Positions 17,779-26,826 of a stretch of DNA of 64,000 bases are shown in pieces; position 1 is the first letter of the stretch; each line of letters opens with the position of its first letter. Where the stretch lies: NCBI RefSeq assembly GCF_009497655.1, contig NZ_CP023317.1, positions 4,679,501 to 4,743,500 on the forward strand, read 5' to 3'. The DNA is from Priestia megaterium. GTDB taxonomy: Bacteria > Bacillota > Bacilli > Bacillales > Bacillaceae_H. The translations under genes and the position numbers were made by a program. The notes under the pieces are model-generated. The model saw only the letters and a program-made list of their open reading frames with translations. It ran no database searches and was not told the DNA's origin.

Positions 17779-19272
17779 TTAATTGGCTTCAAATGAACAA
17801 ACCATCGCAGCTAGTGTTCGCACCATCACGCCTGTTGCACCTGAAGGTCCTAACTCATGAGAAGCAGCGGATGTTGCAGTTCCAGCAATATCCAAGTGAA
17901 CCCATGGTGTTTGCTCTGCAAACTCACCAATAAAGGTTCCTGCCATAATTGCGTGCCCCTCCCGTCCAGGAGAGTTATTTAAATCTGCTACCTTACTTCC
18001 CCGAACACGCTTTTTGTCTCGTTCTGTAATAGGCAGCTCCCAAATCGGTTCGCCTGTCTCAATGCTCGCTTTCGCTATTTGCTGCAATAAAGCAGAATCA
18101 TTCGTCATTGCCCCAGTTGTGTGTGTACCAAGAGCTACAATTACACCACCCGTTAATGTCGCCACGTCTACTAAATAATTTGCTCCATGATGCTTGGCAT
18201 ATGAAATACCATCAGCTAGTGCTAAACGCCCTTCAGCATCTGTGTTCAGCACTTCTATTGTCTTTCCATTCATTGCTGTAATAACATCATCTGGTTTAAA
18301 GGCACGCGCGCTAATAACGTTGTCAGTTGATGGAATGACCGCTACTACGTTTTGATGAGGTTTTAATTCTCCAATCGCTTCCATTGCACCAAGAACAGAT
18401 GCAGCTCCACCCATATCTGTTTTCATGCCTACAATCCCGTCTTTAGATTTGATAGAGTAACCACCTGTGTCAAAGGTAATCCCTTTTCCTACCAACCCAA
18501 TAACGTCTTCCCATTTTTCTTTACCTTGATATTTCAGCACAATCATTTTAGGAGGCTCTGCGGAACCTTGATTGACTGCGAGCAACGCGCCCATTCCTAG
18601 CGTTTCCATCTCTTCTTTTTCTAAAATTTCATATTCAAAACCATATGTATGTGCCATTTCTACTGCATAATTAGCTAAATCTGTAGCCGTTAGCATATTG
18701 CTTGGTAAGTTAACGAGGGTGCGGGCTGAGTTTGTTGCTTTCCCGTACGTATATCCAACCAACGCAGATTGTAAAACGTCTTTATAACAAGAAAACAGTT
18801 CAATTTTCTCAAGCTGCTTGTCAGGCTCATTTGATTTCTTTTTGTAGTTTTCAAACTCATACATAGCAAGCTGTTGAGCTTCTCCTAGTAAAGCTGCAGT
18901 TTCTTGCTCTGACCACTCTCCTGTATCAAATGTAGGAAGGACGACCGATGCGTTTGAAATTTTTGCTTCTTTTAACTTTTTAAATAAAAGGCCAAAGCTT
19001 TCTTTGAGCCCATTTTTAGTTAACGCTTGCTTTCGTCCGAGCCCTACAAAATAAAGACGTTTTGCTCCTAATTTTCCTAGTGTATGAATCGTTGATATCC
19101 GCTTTTCCTGTACGCGAATATCTCCTTCCTTAATCAAATGAATGAGCTGTCCACCTAAAGCATCATCAATTTCTTTTAGAAAGCCTTCAAACTGTTGATT
19201 TTGATTAAATAACCCGATTACGAGCGCTTCTGTTTGATGATCAACACCATATGTTTCTACGTGCGAAAACAT
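17779..19272 (-). CDS. pepA: Leucyl aminopeptidase (M17) PepA/YuiE
   Basis: 497-residue cytosolic M17 metallo-aminopeptidase that removes N-terminal residues from peptides and probably forms a hexamer. The two-metal ligands are all present: K263, D268, D286, D345 and E347, within the signature NTDAEGRL (343-350), plus catalytic K275 and R349. Length matches B. subtilis YuiE (500). The ATG follows AAGGGAGG. It is divergent from yuiD, with a 245-base promoter region between them. Confidence 0.95.
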   Translation of the reverse strand: MFSHVETYGVDHQTEALVIGLFNQNQQFEGFLKEIDDALGGQLIHLIKEGDIRVQEKRISTIHTLGKLGAKRLYFVGLGRKQALTKNGLKESFGLLFKKLKEAKISNASVVLPTFDTGEWSEQETAALLGEAQQLAMYEFENYKKKSNEPDKQLEKIELFSCYKDVLQSALVGYTYGKATNSARTLVNLPSNMLTATDLANYAVEMAHTYGFEYEILEKEEMETLGMGALLAVNQGSAEPPKMIVLKYQGKEKWEDVIGLVGKGITFDTGGYSIKSKDGIVGMKTDMGGAASVLGAMEAIGELKPHQNVVAVIPSTDNVISARAFKPDDVITAMNGKTIEVLNTDAEGRLALADGISYAKHHGANYLVDVATLTGGVIVALGTHTTGAMTNDSALLQQIAKASIETGEPIWELPITERDKKRVRGSKVADLNNSPGREGHAIMAGTFIGEFAEQTPWVHLDIAGTATSAASHELGPSGATGVMVRTLAAMVCSFEAN

Positions 19273-19363
19273 AAAATTCCTCCCTTTTACGTATAGATAT
19301 TTTATTTTTATTTATCATCTGCTTTGTTTAATCTATTCAGCAAGTGGAATATATATCATATTC

Positions 19364-19469
19364 ACCACTGTTTTCATCTATATACATATGATAGCAGAAA
19401 TACAATTTTTAATCACAGTTCAAAAACCTTAGTTTCACACATATACTTTCATCTACCACTGTTTTCATC
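19364..19469. repeat. Pair of 15-base direct repeats upstream of yuiD
   Basis: ACCACTGTTTTCATC occurs at 19364-19378 and again at 19455-19469, 91 bases apart, in the divergent promoter region of pepA and yuiD. It may be a regulator site or chance. Confidence 0.6.
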
Positions 19470-19517
19470 ATACGGATTTATCTTTTTAGACATTTTAAGT
19501 TGAGGGAGGACATCTCA

Positions 19518-19994
19518 ATGGAGTTATTCTCAAATTTTCCACTTTGGAGTTCATTAATCGCTATTTTCTTTGCTCAATTTATTAAGATTCCCCTTTCTTT
19601 TGTAGCTACTAAAAAAATAGACGGCAGCTTATTTTTTAGTACGGGGGGCATGCCAAGCTCTCACTCCGCAGCCGTAACTTCCTTAGCAACTGCCATTGGG
19701 CTAGCAGAAGGTCTTAAATCCCCTATTTTTGCTCTATCCGCTATTTTTGCCATCATTGTCATGTTTGATGCTAAAGGAGTAAGAAGACACGCAGGAGAGC
19801 AAGCAACAGTTTTAAATCGTTTGGTTGAAGACTTTCAGCGCGCAGTAAAAGAGGCAAAGCTGTGGACGACCAATGAAGAGGACGAAAAACAAGTGAAGCT
19901 AAAAGAACTGCTTGGGCATAAGCCTATTGAAGTTTTCTTTGGAGCCTTAACAGGAATAGCAGTTGCTTTTGTAACGTATTATGTATGGCCATAA
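19518..19994 (+). CDS. yuiD: Divergent PAP2-family membrane protein YuiD
   Basis: 158-residue DUF212 (acid phosphatase/vanadium haloperoxidase-related) membrane protein. Motifs GGMPSSHSAAVTSLATAIG and RRHAGEQA are the diverged PAP2 signature. Four to five hydrophobic segments are visible. The start is ATG 19518 after GAGGGAGGA; the upstream in-frame start has no spacing. It may act on phospholipid or polyprenyl phosphates, but this is unproven for the family. Confidence 0.88.
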   Translation: MELFSNFPLWSSLIAIFFAQFIKIPLSFVATKKIDGSLFFSTGGMPSSHSAAVTSLATAIGLAEGLKSPIFALSAIFAIIVMFDAKGVRRHAGEQATVLNRLVEDFQRAVKEAKLWTTNEEDEKQVKLKELLGHKPIEVFFGALTGIAVAFVTYYVWP

Positions 19995-20001
19995 AACATA
20001 A

Positions 20002-20034
20002 GAAAACACATGAAGAATGCTTCATGTGTTTCTC
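20002..20034. terminator. Bidirectional terminator, yuiD / yuiC
   Basis: AAACACATGAAG-AATG-CTTCATGTGTTT between convergent genes. Confidence 0.88.
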
Positions 20035-20036
20035 GT

Positions 20037-20681
20037 TTATTTCACCTGCTGACGAAAAACTTGCATCGATTTCTTTTCATTCAGCATTGTTAACTCTTCT
20101 TCAGTTAAACGGCCGTCTCCTGATTTGACTACATAGACGTTTAATTCTTTCTTACCCCATATGTTATACACATCAGAAACAGTTTCAAAGTATAAATCAA
20201 GATGATTGCCTTTAATAGCCCCACCTTTATCTGCTACCACTCCGTACCCATAGCCCGGAATGAACAAGATCGTGCCGATTGGAAATATGGTTAAATCAGC
20301 AGCGATGGTTGAATACAAGTCACGTTTTACTTTAACGCCCGAATATGTAATACCATACCCTGGATGATTGGGATTTTTCCCAGTTGATTCGTAACCAGCT
20401 GTGTAACCCGTAGCCAATACATTCTTAGTTGGATAACGCGACCAATCAAATGCTTCTTCAATTGTCAGACGCTCTCTGTCATTGCTAGCTGCTTCAACTC
20501 TTAGTGGTTTTAGAAATGATGGTAAGAGCCTTTCATTCATTAGAGGATGCCCTGTACTGTTTATAAAAGGCATATATTTGATGACCGTGTTTATTGGGAC
20601 GCCAGTAATTGCTTCATATGTTGTAAACAGCGCTCCGACCAGTAGTAGGCACATAATGAATCGCTTTGCTATTTTTCCAAT
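20037..20681 (-). CDS. yuiC: 3D-domain cell-wall protein YuiC (Sps/MltA-like)
   Basis: 214-residue exported or membrane-anchored protein: an N-terminal hydrophobic segment (residues ~8-25), then a C-terminal 3D (Asp-Asp-Asp) domain with [23 protein letters not shown] and NHLDLYF. B. subtilis YuiC is a stationary-phase survival type lytic transglycosylase with a mini-MltA fold, so peptidoglycan cleavage is likely. Start choice is uncertain: ATG 20681 gives the family length, while an upstream GAGGAG would favour GTG 20693. Confidence 0.86.
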   Translation of the reverse strand: MGKIAKRFIMCLLLVGALFTTYEAITGVPINTVIKYMPFINSTGHPLMNERLLPSFLKPLRVEAASNDRERLTIEEAFDWSRYPTKNVLATGYTAGYESTGKNPNHPGYGITYSGVKVKRDLYSTIAADLTIFPIGTILFIPGYGYGVVADKGGAIKGNHLDLYFETVSDVYNIWGKKELNVYVVKSGDGRLTEEELTMLNEKKSMQVFRQQVK

Positions 20682-20765
20682 CATTGTGATTTCCACAACT
20701 CCTCTCACGAATCTATTTGTTTCCAACATAAAAACAAATTATTCGTTCGCGAGAAGAATTTACAT

Positions 20766-21089
20766 TCAAAACATTTGGTACCCTCTTGTTCGTAAAGATT
20801 TAATGGTAATACCTGAAGTTAGTGCACCTATAAAACCAGCCATTAAAATCGCAATGTCAGCTGTGGCTAAAGATAGCACTTTTGTACCTAGCTGCTGAAA
20901 GGAGTGAGCGGGATGTTGAATGTAATCAACCGCTCTTACATCATCAATAATAAGAATAAAAATTACGGGATAAATAATGGCCATAATCCAAGACATGCGA
21001 AGCAGCATATTCAACAAGAAACCGATTCCAAAAAACAACACAAAAAACAACAAGATGGAGATAATTAGGACAGGCACACTCATTTCCAT
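20766..21089 (-). CDS. yuiB: YuiB family membrane protein
   Basis: 107-residue integral membrane protein with three hydrophobic segments (about residues 5-30, 33-50 and 78-95) and a short basic C-terminus. Length and position between yuiC and yumB match B. subtilis YuiB. GGAGG lies nine bases before the ATG. Function unknown. Confidence 0.82.
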   Translation of the reverse strand: MEMSVPVLIISILLFFVLFFGIGFLLNMLLRMSWIMAIIYPVIFILIIDDVRAVDYIQHPAHSFQQLGTKVLSLATADIAILMAGFIGALTSGITIKSLRTRGYQMF

Positions 21090-21171
21090 TGCTTTTCGCC
21101 TCCGTTACTCTTTATACTCTCAGTTTACTTAAGAGTAATCAAGGCGTCAATCACAGAAAAGTAAGTTAATA

Positions 21172-21210
21172 CCAAAAAAAGCAAAAGGTTTGAAGACCTT
21201 TTGCTTTTTG
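21172..21210 (-). terminator. Terminator of yumB
   Basis: AAAGCAAAAGG-loop-CCTTTTGCTTT hairpin with a T run on the minus strand, just past the yumB stop. Confidence 0.88.
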
Positions 21211-21212
21211 TT

Positions 21213-22427
21213 TTAAAAGAAATTAAATTTTCCCTTTTTCAATACAAGACCTGCTCCGCCTTGAAGGAAAAGCGAGCGATTATCAACAACTTTTTTCATA
21301 AAAGATGCGCTTGAACCAAATAGTTTTCGACCGTATACAACGCCAATTGCGTCATCATGCCCTAACGAACATACCGTTCCTTTAATATCTGGTTTGAACT
21401 CGCTTAATTCTTTTTGCCCTTTCATCAAACGGCTAATATTTTCAGCGCAGGTACCGCCTTGTTGCATAGCGATTTGAGCTGTTGGCGGATAAGGACGTTC
21501 TGTTTCTGGGTTAATCATTAGTGAACAATCTCCAATAACAAACACATCTTCATGCCCTGGTGCCAGCAAGCTATTGCTTACTTTTACACGTCCGCGCATG
21601 TTCTCAAATCCAGCTTTTTCAATTAAATGACTGCCTCGAACACCTGCAGCCCATACAACTGTTGCTGATTTGATTTCTTCCACTTGGTCATCTTTTGATA
21701 CAATAATTCCTTCTTCTGTACACTCTTTAATCGCTGTTCCAATCTTGAACTCGATTCCTTTTCGTTCTAGCTGTGTTACCGCATATTCTACAAGTTCCGG
21801 ATCAAAACCTGGCAAGGCCGTAGGCGCTGCTTCTACACAAATAACGCGTACTTTTTCACGCGGGATATCAAACTCTTTGCAAAGCTGAGGGACTCGATTT
21901 GCTAATTCTCCCACAAATTCAATGCCGGTAAAGCCAGCACCTCCAACAATGATTGTCAGAAGTTCGTCTCTTTTTTCCACTTCATTGTTGTACGTCGCAA
22001 ACACATAATCAATATGCTCACGAATTTGACGTGCTGCATTAATGCTCGTAATGGTAAATGCATGTTCTTTTAAACCTTTAATTCCGAAAGTTTCTGCTTC
22101 GTACCCTAAAGCAACAACTAAATAATCGTACGTTAGCTCACTGTTTTCAAGAAGAACACGCTTTTCATCTAACTTAATATCTACGACCGTGTCTTTAATA
22201 AATGTAACCTTATTCGTGTTAATTAAATTTTTAACAGGAACACGAGAGCGATCTTGATGAATTGTACCTGCCGATACTTCATGAAGCCATGTCGTTTCGT
22301 AATGGTAATCGTTTTTATTTACCAAAACAATTTCCGCATCACTAGCACCCAGTTTCTTTTGTAAATTAACAATTGTCATAATGCCGCCATACCCGGCACC
22401 CAAAATGACGATTTTAGGCTTTTTCAT
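21213..22427 (-). CDS. yumB: Type II NADH dehydrogenase-like YumB
   Basis: 404-residue FAD-dependent NADH:quinone oxidoreductase-like enzyme. The N-terminal FAD motif GAGYGG is at residues 9-14, the NAD(P)-binding [16 protein letters not shown] lies mid-protein, and the FAD-contact motif VFVIGDCS is near residue 300. A conserved KKGKFNFF tail matches B. subtilis YumB. ATG 22427 is chosen over GTG 22442; both share the AAGGTGG site. It is a peripheral membrane protein that would feed electrons to menaquinone without pumping protons. Confidence 0.9.
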   Translation of the reverse strand: MKKPKIVILGAGYGGIMTIVNLQKKLGASDAEIVLVNKNDYHYETTWLHEVSAGTIHQDRSRVPVKNLINTNKVTFIKDTVVDIKLDEKRVLLENSELTYDYLVVALGYEAETFGIKGLKEHAFTITSINAARQIREHIDYVFATYNNEVEKRDELLTIIVGGAGFTGIEFVGELANRVPQLCKEFDIPREKVRVICVEAAPTALPGFDPELVEYAVTQLERKGIEFKIGTAIKECTEEGIIVSKDDQVEEIKSATVVWAAGVRGSHLIEKAGFENMRGRVKVSNSLLAPGHEDVFVIGDCSLMINPETERPYPPTAQIAMQQGGTCAENISRLMKGQKELSEFKPDIKGTVCSLGHDDAIGVVYGRKLFGSSASFMKKVVDNRSLFLQGGAGLVLKKGKFNFF

Positions 22428-22920
22428 AGGAATGTCATCCACCTTTTTTAGTTATAGTCACAAGTATGTCTTACAAATATAATGATAAGAGCAATTTTAT
22501 TTGGTTTGCTTTTTTATGTTAGTTTGAGCAAGAACGATCATCGCTATCCATTTATTATTCATATAAGAAAAATAATGTGAATCACTTCACGTTCTTTTTT
22601 AAAAAAATACATTTTTTCTTTTTCAAAAAAATGTAAGCATAAGTCCTAGCTTGATTTACACAAACATCTTATGCTTTTTTCATCGGTTTTTCAACCCTTC
22701 ACTTTGTATTTACAAGCTTTTAAATTTTCAATTACTTTCCTGTATACCCAGTTTTATATTTGACCAAAACGTGTGGTTATGTTAATGATTGCAAATACTG
22801 ATCTTTAAGCTGAGAAAGTTTCTCAAACATTCCAGCGTGTTTTAATGATATTTTATAATTTACTATGCTATCATAAAGTAGAATATGCATTGGCACAGAA
22901 CAATCTAGAGGTGATTATAA
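22428..22920. other. Divergent intergenic region yumB-yumC with hairpins
   Basis: 493 AT-rich bases with no supported gene. It holds a small GTGAA/TTCAC hairpin followed by TTCTTTTTT (about 22577-22601), and a longer inverted repeat AAGCATAAG / CTTATGCTT followed by TTTT (about 22634-22682) that looks like a + strand terminator. The yumC ribosome binding site AGAGGTGAT is at the end. A 32-codon frame near 22480 has no ribosome binding site. Confidence 0.6.
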
Positions 22921-23913
22921 ATGAAAGAAGATAAACAAGTATACGATATTACCATCATCGGAGGCGGCCCTACAGGCTTATTTACAGCATTTTATGGCGG
23001 TATGCGTCAGGCGAGCGTAAAAATTATTGAAAGCTTACCACAGCTCGGTGGACAGCTTTCTGCTTTATATCCTGAAAAATATATTTATGACGTAGCTGGG
23101 TTTCCAAAAGTACGTGCTCAAGAATTAGTCAATAACCTAAAAGAGCAAATGGATCAATTTAAACCTGCAGTTGCACTAGAGCAAGCAGTAGAAAAGGTAG
23201 AAAAACAAGCGGACGGTGTATTCCGATTAACTACTAATTCTGAAGTCCACTATTCAAAAACAATTATTATTACGGCTGGAAACGGTGCATTTAAGCCCCG
23301 TAAAATTGAGCTAGAAAACGCAGAACAGTTTGAGCAAACGAACCTTCATTATTTTGTGGATGATATGAATAAATTCAAAGGCCGCAAAGTATTAGTATGC
23401 GGGGGTGGGGATTCGGCTGTAGACTGGTCTCTTATGTTAGAGCCGATCGCAGAAAAAGTAACGTTAACGCATCGCCGAGACAAGTTCCGCGCTCATGAAC
23501 ATAGCGTAGAAAACTTGCATAATTCATCAGTTGATATTAAAACACCATATGTACCGGTTGAATTTATTGGAGATGACCGTATTACACAAGTTGTGTTAGA
23601 AAATACAAAAGGTGAAGAAAAGACAGTAGTAGACGTAGATGATGTTATTGTAAACTTTGGATTTGTTTCTTCTCTAGGTCCAATTAAAGAATGGGACTTA
23701 GATTTAGAGAAAAATGCAATTGTTGTTAATTCAAAGCAAGAAACAAATATTCCTGGCATCTATGCAGCAGGTGATGTCTGCACATATGATGGAAAAGTAA
23801 AACTCATCGTGGCAGGATTTGGCGAAGGTCCGACTGCCGTTAATAACGCTAAAGCATACATTGACCCAAAGGCTCGCTTACAGCCTATGCACAGTACGTC
23901 AATGTTCTCATAA
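22921..23913 (+). CDS. yumC: Ferredoxin/flavodoxin-NADP+ reductase YumC
   Basis: 330-residue thioredoxin-reductase-like FAD enzyme that lacks the redox CxxC of true thioredoxin reductase, as is normal for this class. FAD motif GGGPTGL is at residues 14-20 and NADP motif [10 protein letters not shown] is near residue 160, with a C-terminal GDVCTYDGK block. It is collinear with B. subtilis YumC, an essential reductase supplying reduced ferredoxin or flavodoxin. It is monocistronic with its own terminator. Confidence 0.93.
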   Translation: MKEDKQVYDITIIGGGPTGLFTAFYGGMRQASVKIIESLPQLGGQLSALYPEKYIYDVAGFPKVRAQELVNNLKEQMDQFKPAVALEQAVEKVEKQADGVFRLTTNSEVHYSKTIIITAGNGAFKPRKIELENAEQFEQTNLHYFVDDMNKFKGRKVLVCGGGDSAVDWSLMLEPIAEKVTLTHRRDKFRAHEHSVENLHNSSVDIKTPYVPVEFIGDDRITQVVLENTKGEEKTVVDVDDVIVNFGFVSSLGPIKEWDLDLEKNAIVVNSKQETNIPGIYAAGDVCTYDGKVKLIVAGFGEGPTAVNNAKAYIDPKARLQPMHSTSMFS

Positions 23914-23940
23914 AAAAGCAGGCTCTCGCCTGCTTTTTTT
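23912..23940. terminator. Bidirectional terminator after yumC
   Basis: AAAAAGCAGGC-TCTC-GCCTGCTTTTTTT immediately after the stop codon. Confidence 0.92.
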
Positions 23941-24458
23941 CATTGCTGGATTGGTGTAACCATTCGATGAATGATTTCACTCATCATTTCTGCATCACTG
24001 CTTATTAAACAGATTTCATAAAAGGAATGGTTTCCTTCTTGACTAGTTACGCTCATTCTGTAGGCCTTCAAGCCTTCGAGCTTGCTTAAATATTTTACTA
24101 CCTCTGATTGACCGACAATACGTTCAACCAGCAGAATATGCTCTCCTTCCATTGCTCCATAGCTTTCGGCCAGAGATGCATTAGCATTTTCATAATAGCG
24201 AATGTAAGGTTCAGAATGGTTAAGAGGCGCAGAGGACGAGTTTTGATGACAGACTTCACCTGAGGAAAAAGGCAAATGTTGAACAAATAAATGCGATTCA
24301 CTGAAGTGAATACTTTTTGCATCCTTAGACTCCATTTTCCTATTTTCAAGTTTTAACCAGTTTATAAACCCCTTCCATAGAATAGGCAGGGTATTTTTTT
24401 TACGAAAACTTCCATAACCTCCTACTTGTTCCGCGTCGTAACGAGTCGCATCTATCAA
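23940..24458 (-). CDS. Hypothetical protein, not recognised
   Basis: 172-residue soluble protein with no family I recognise. No signal peptide or membrane helix is seen. The middle has an Asn/Ser/His-rich low-complexity stretch (residues ~65-85), and the C-terminal half (MEGEHILLVERIV onward) could be a small alpha/beta domain. It starts with TTG ten bases after GAGGAG; an ATG inside that site is out of frame. It is convergent with yumC and is not in the B. subtilis order as I know it. Confidence 0.6.
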   Translation of the reverse strand: MIDATRYDAEQVGGYGSFRKKNTLPILWKGFINWLKLENRKMESKDAKSIHFSESHLFVQHLPFSSGEVCHQNSSSAPLNHSEPYIRYYENANASLAESYGAMEGEHILLVERIVGQSEVVKYLSKLEGLKAYRMSVTSQEGNHSFYEICLISSDAEMMSEIIHRMVTPIQQ

Positions 24459-24553
24459 ATCCGTTCATCTCCTCTTTTTTATTGAGTATAAAAAAGACTG
24501 ATTATTTGGTCAATAAGTTTGGTAGATGATGTAACATACAAAAATTTCTCACT

Positions 24554-24597
24554 AAAAAAGCTTTCTTCACCAGATGAGGTGAAGAAAGCTTTTTTAT
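24554..24597 (-). terminator. Terminator of erpA-like gene
   Basis: Long perfect stem GCTTTCTTCACC-AGAT-GAGGTGAAGAAAGC (with one pairing shift) with flanking A/T runs, downstream of the 24608 gene on the minus strand. Confidence 0.9.
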
Positions 24598-24607
24598 AAA
24601 AATATAC

Positions 24608-24973
24608 TTAGCACTCTTCAGGAGCACCTGCGTTGCTTGCTGTACGGAAAGAAGAGCCGCAGCCGCATGCTGCAATGGCGTTCGGGTTATCAATTGTAAA
24701 CCCTCCGCCTAGCATAGATTGCTTGTAATCAATTTTTACATCTTTTAAAATTGGAGCACTTTCGCTATCTACAAGAATCTTAATGCCATGTTGTTCAAAC
24801 AGCGTATCGTTTTCATTTACTTCGTGTGCAAAACCCATGCCGTAAGAAAGACCTGAGCAGCCTCCTCCATTCACAGTAACACGTAAATAAGCATTTTCTT
24901 CTTCATGTTCTTTCATCATATCTTTTATTTGAAAGCTTGCAGCTTCTGTAATTGTTAGGATATCTTGACTCAT
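24608..24973 (-). CDS. erpA: A-type Fe-S cluster carrier ErpA/YutM
   Basis: 121-residue HesB/IscA-family Fe-S carrier. The three cluster-binding cysteines are present: C39 in GGGCSGLSY, and C103 and C105 in CGCGSSF. It is collinear with B. subtilis YutM (SufA), which transfers Fe-S clusters to apo-enzymes. An extra C-terminal cysteine near the end (PEEC) is unusual. The ATG follows AAGGAGGTC. In this chromosome it lies about 20 kb from the suf operon. Confidence 0.9.
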   Translation of the reverse strand: MSQDILTITEAASFQIKDMMKEHEEENAYLRVTVNGGGCSGLSYGMGFAHEVNENDTLFEQHGIKILVDSESAPILKDVKIDYKQSMLGGGFTIDNPNAIAACGCGSSFRTASNAGAPEEC

Positions 24974-25047
24974 TTTTAAACAGACCTCCTTTTTTGTTTA
25001 GTATACGACGAAATGTCTGTGACGACAAATCGTCTGCTTCTTCATTT

Positions 25048-25902
25048 TTAATAATAATACATGCCGTCGCAAATCACATTGGCTGGACCTGTCATTAACA
25101 CATTGCCTTTATTTTGCCAAACAATCGTTAAATCTCCTCCAGCGAGGTGTACAACAGTAGGCACATCTTTTTTCGTCTTCTCATTTAACACAGAAGAAAC
25201 AACAGCAGCGCATGCTCCTGTCCCGCATGCTTGAGTGATACCCGAACCTCTTTCCCATACGCGAAAGTTCAGCTCTCTTTCGTTCACTACCTCGACAAAT
25301 TCAACGTTCACTCCTTCTGGAAAACGCGCATCTTTTTCAACTACCGGACCTAGTGTAGTAAGAGGCGCTTGTTCAATATCATTTACATAAAAGACGACGT
25401 GAGGATTTCCCATTGATACAGCCGTCCCTTTTAACCGTTCTTTTCCAAATTCCATCTCTTCATCAACAACTTGGTATTGGCTTGCTCCCGTCATTGGAAT
25501 TTGTTCTCTAGCTAAAATAGGCTCTCCCATATCGATTGTTACTTCTGGAACTTCATTTCCCTGCGGATGCACCGTTGCTTCTACAACTCCAGAAAGCGTT
25601 TCGATAAAAAATCTTTCGCTTGTTACTAAATTATGTTCGTATGCATATTTAGCTACACATCTTAAACCGTTTCCGCAGTTTTTTGCTTCCGAGCCGTCAT
25701 TATTAAATACGCGCATTTTCACATCTGCGCGTTCAGATGGACAAATAAGAATCATTCCATCCGATCCGATTCCCGTATAAACATTTGAGACTTTTACAGC
25801 AAGCGGTGCTAACTCTTGCTCTTCTATATGTTCTTCAAACATATTTACGTAGATATAGTTGTTGCCAAGTGCATGCATTTTTGTAAACTGAAATTTTTTC
25901 AT
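25048..25902 (-). CDS. dapF: Diaminopimelate epimerase DapF
   Basis: 284-residue cofactor-independent racemase that converts LL- to meso-diaminopimelate for lysine and peptidoglycan synthesis. The two active-site cysteines are C76 (NCGNGLRC) and C226 (ACGTGACA). ATG 25902 after GGGTGAT gives exactly the B. subtilis length. The frame is open a further 32 codons upstream, but that stretch overlaps the promoter at 25934-25962, so it is not coding. Confidence 0.94.
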   Translation of the reverse strand: MKKFQFTKMHALGNNYIYVNMFEEHIEEQELAPLAVKVSNVYTGIGSDGMILICPSERADVKMRVFNNDGSEAKNCGNGLRCVAKYAYEHNLVTSERFFIETLSGVVEATVHPQGNEVPEVTIDMGEPILAREQIPMTGASQYQVVDEEMEFGKERLKGTAVSMGNPHVVFYVNDIEQAPLTTLGPVVEKDARFPEGVNVEFVEVVNERELNFRVWERGSGITQACGTGACAAVVSSVLNEKTKKDVPTVVHLAGGDLTIVWQNKGNVLMTGPANVICDGMYYY

Positions 25903-25933
25903 ATTATCACCCATTATTTTTTTATGTAGCTCT

Positions 25934-25962
25934 AGTATAAAGTGATTCTCTTTTGTACACAA
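25934..25962 (-). promoter_or_regulatory. Predicted SigA promoter of dapF
   Basis: On the minus strand: -35 TTGTGT, 17-base spacer, -10 TATACT, about 30 bases before the dapF ATG. Confidence 0.65.
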
Positions 25963-25987
25963 TAATATCATCCCCCGTTTTTTTAGC

Positions 25988-26018
25988 TCCTTAATCATAA
26001 AGATTAAGGGGTTTTTTT
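25988..26018 (+). terminator. Plus-strand terminator-like hairpin with no upstream gene
   Basis: CCTTAATC-ATAAA-GATTAAGG followed by GGTTTTTTT on the plus strand. No plus-strand gene lies upstream. Confidence 0.55.
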
Positions 26019-26110
26019 ATTTTGTTCTCCTTTAGAGTATTAAAAAACAAAAGAAGCTTTATGATTACAAAAAGGATGGTTAAAGCGCATATATTTGCGC
26101 AAAAACGCAT

Positions 26111-26140
26111 AAAAAAGCACGGCAAGACTAGCCATGCTTA
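26111..26140 (-). terminator. Terminator of yuzB
   Basis: AAGCATGGC-TAGTCTT-GCCGTGCTT with T run on the minus strand, downstream of yuzB. This is in a 303-base gap (25903-26205) that holds nothing else except the two features above. Confidence 0.75.
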
Positions 26141-26205
26141 CATCATCTATTCTATTAGCCTCATGTCCCTCTCCTGCTAAAAAGAGATACGACAGCGGGG
26201 ATAGT

Positions 26206-26445
26206 TTAAAACATTGGGTTTTCTTCTAAATGAATGTAGATATTATCTACTAACTGTTCAGGTGTTTCCGCCGTAACAATCTCTCCATTTACCAAGGCAA
26301 ATAAAGATTGTGAACATTTCCCGCAATAACCTAAACATCCGTATTCAATAATATCTAGATTTGGATCTTTTTCAAGCTTTTCTAAAGCTGCTTGAGAACC
26401 GCTGGCTAAATTGCTAACGCAAAATTCAATAATTGGCTGTATCAC
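26206..26445 (-). CDS. yuzB: DUF1450 thioredoxin-like protein YuzB
   Basis: 79-residue DUF1450 protein. The cysteine set C8 plus CLGYCGKC (mid-protein) resembles the thioredoxin-like [2Fe-2S] ferredoxin layout. The short size and surrounding flavin and Fe-S genes suggest a redox or cluster-binding role; no function is proven to my knowledge. A GAGAGGTGA ribosome binding site precedes the start, and it has its own terminator. Confidence 0.85.
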   Translation of the reverse strand: MIQPIIEFCVSNLASGSQAALEKLEKDPNLDIIEYGCLGYCGKCSQSLFALVNGEIVTAETPEQLVDNIYIHLEENPMF

Positions 26446-26826
26446 GTTTTTTCACCTCTCTACTATTAGTTTATCCTATCTCCTTTCATTTTCAACGTCA
26501 ACTTTAGAAATTCACGTTCATTTCGCGCGCGTTTTTTAGCTTTATAGACTTTTTTCAAAAACGCATAAATAAGCTTTATTACGTGGATAGCTTGAAATTA
26601 TGTTGAAACATATTGTGGTTTTTTATTAATTTAGTTATACTTTTATGTATAGAAAACCAAACGAGGTTATATTAAATTATTATTTAAGTAAAATATGTTA
26701 TCTTATATAGCCTTTCATATCTTTTTGGCAACCATCCTTATTAACGGTAATTTGTACCCTCCTATTCTTAAAAGCAAGAATAATAGAGAGAAAACAAAAA
26801 TGCATGAAGCTAAAGGGGAAATTCAC
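26446..26826. other. Intergenic region yuzB-yutJ
   Basis: 381 AT-rich bases. Contents: a second copy of CAAAAACGCATAAA (26556-26569; first copy 26100-26113), the yutJ promoter at 26613-26641, a leader of about 180 bases with an open but unstarted frame, and the yutJ ribosome binding site AAGGGGA. Confidence 0.6.
26613..26641 (+). promoter_or_regulatory. Predicted SigA promoter of yutJ
   Basis: -35 TTGTGG, 17-base spacer, -10 TATACT; leaves a long untranslated leader before ATG 26827. Confidence 0.6.

Noticed and set aside
22480-22580. 32-codon frame on + in the yumB-yumC gap
   Set aside because: No ribosome binding site; leucine-rich start looks like chance in AT-rich DNA.
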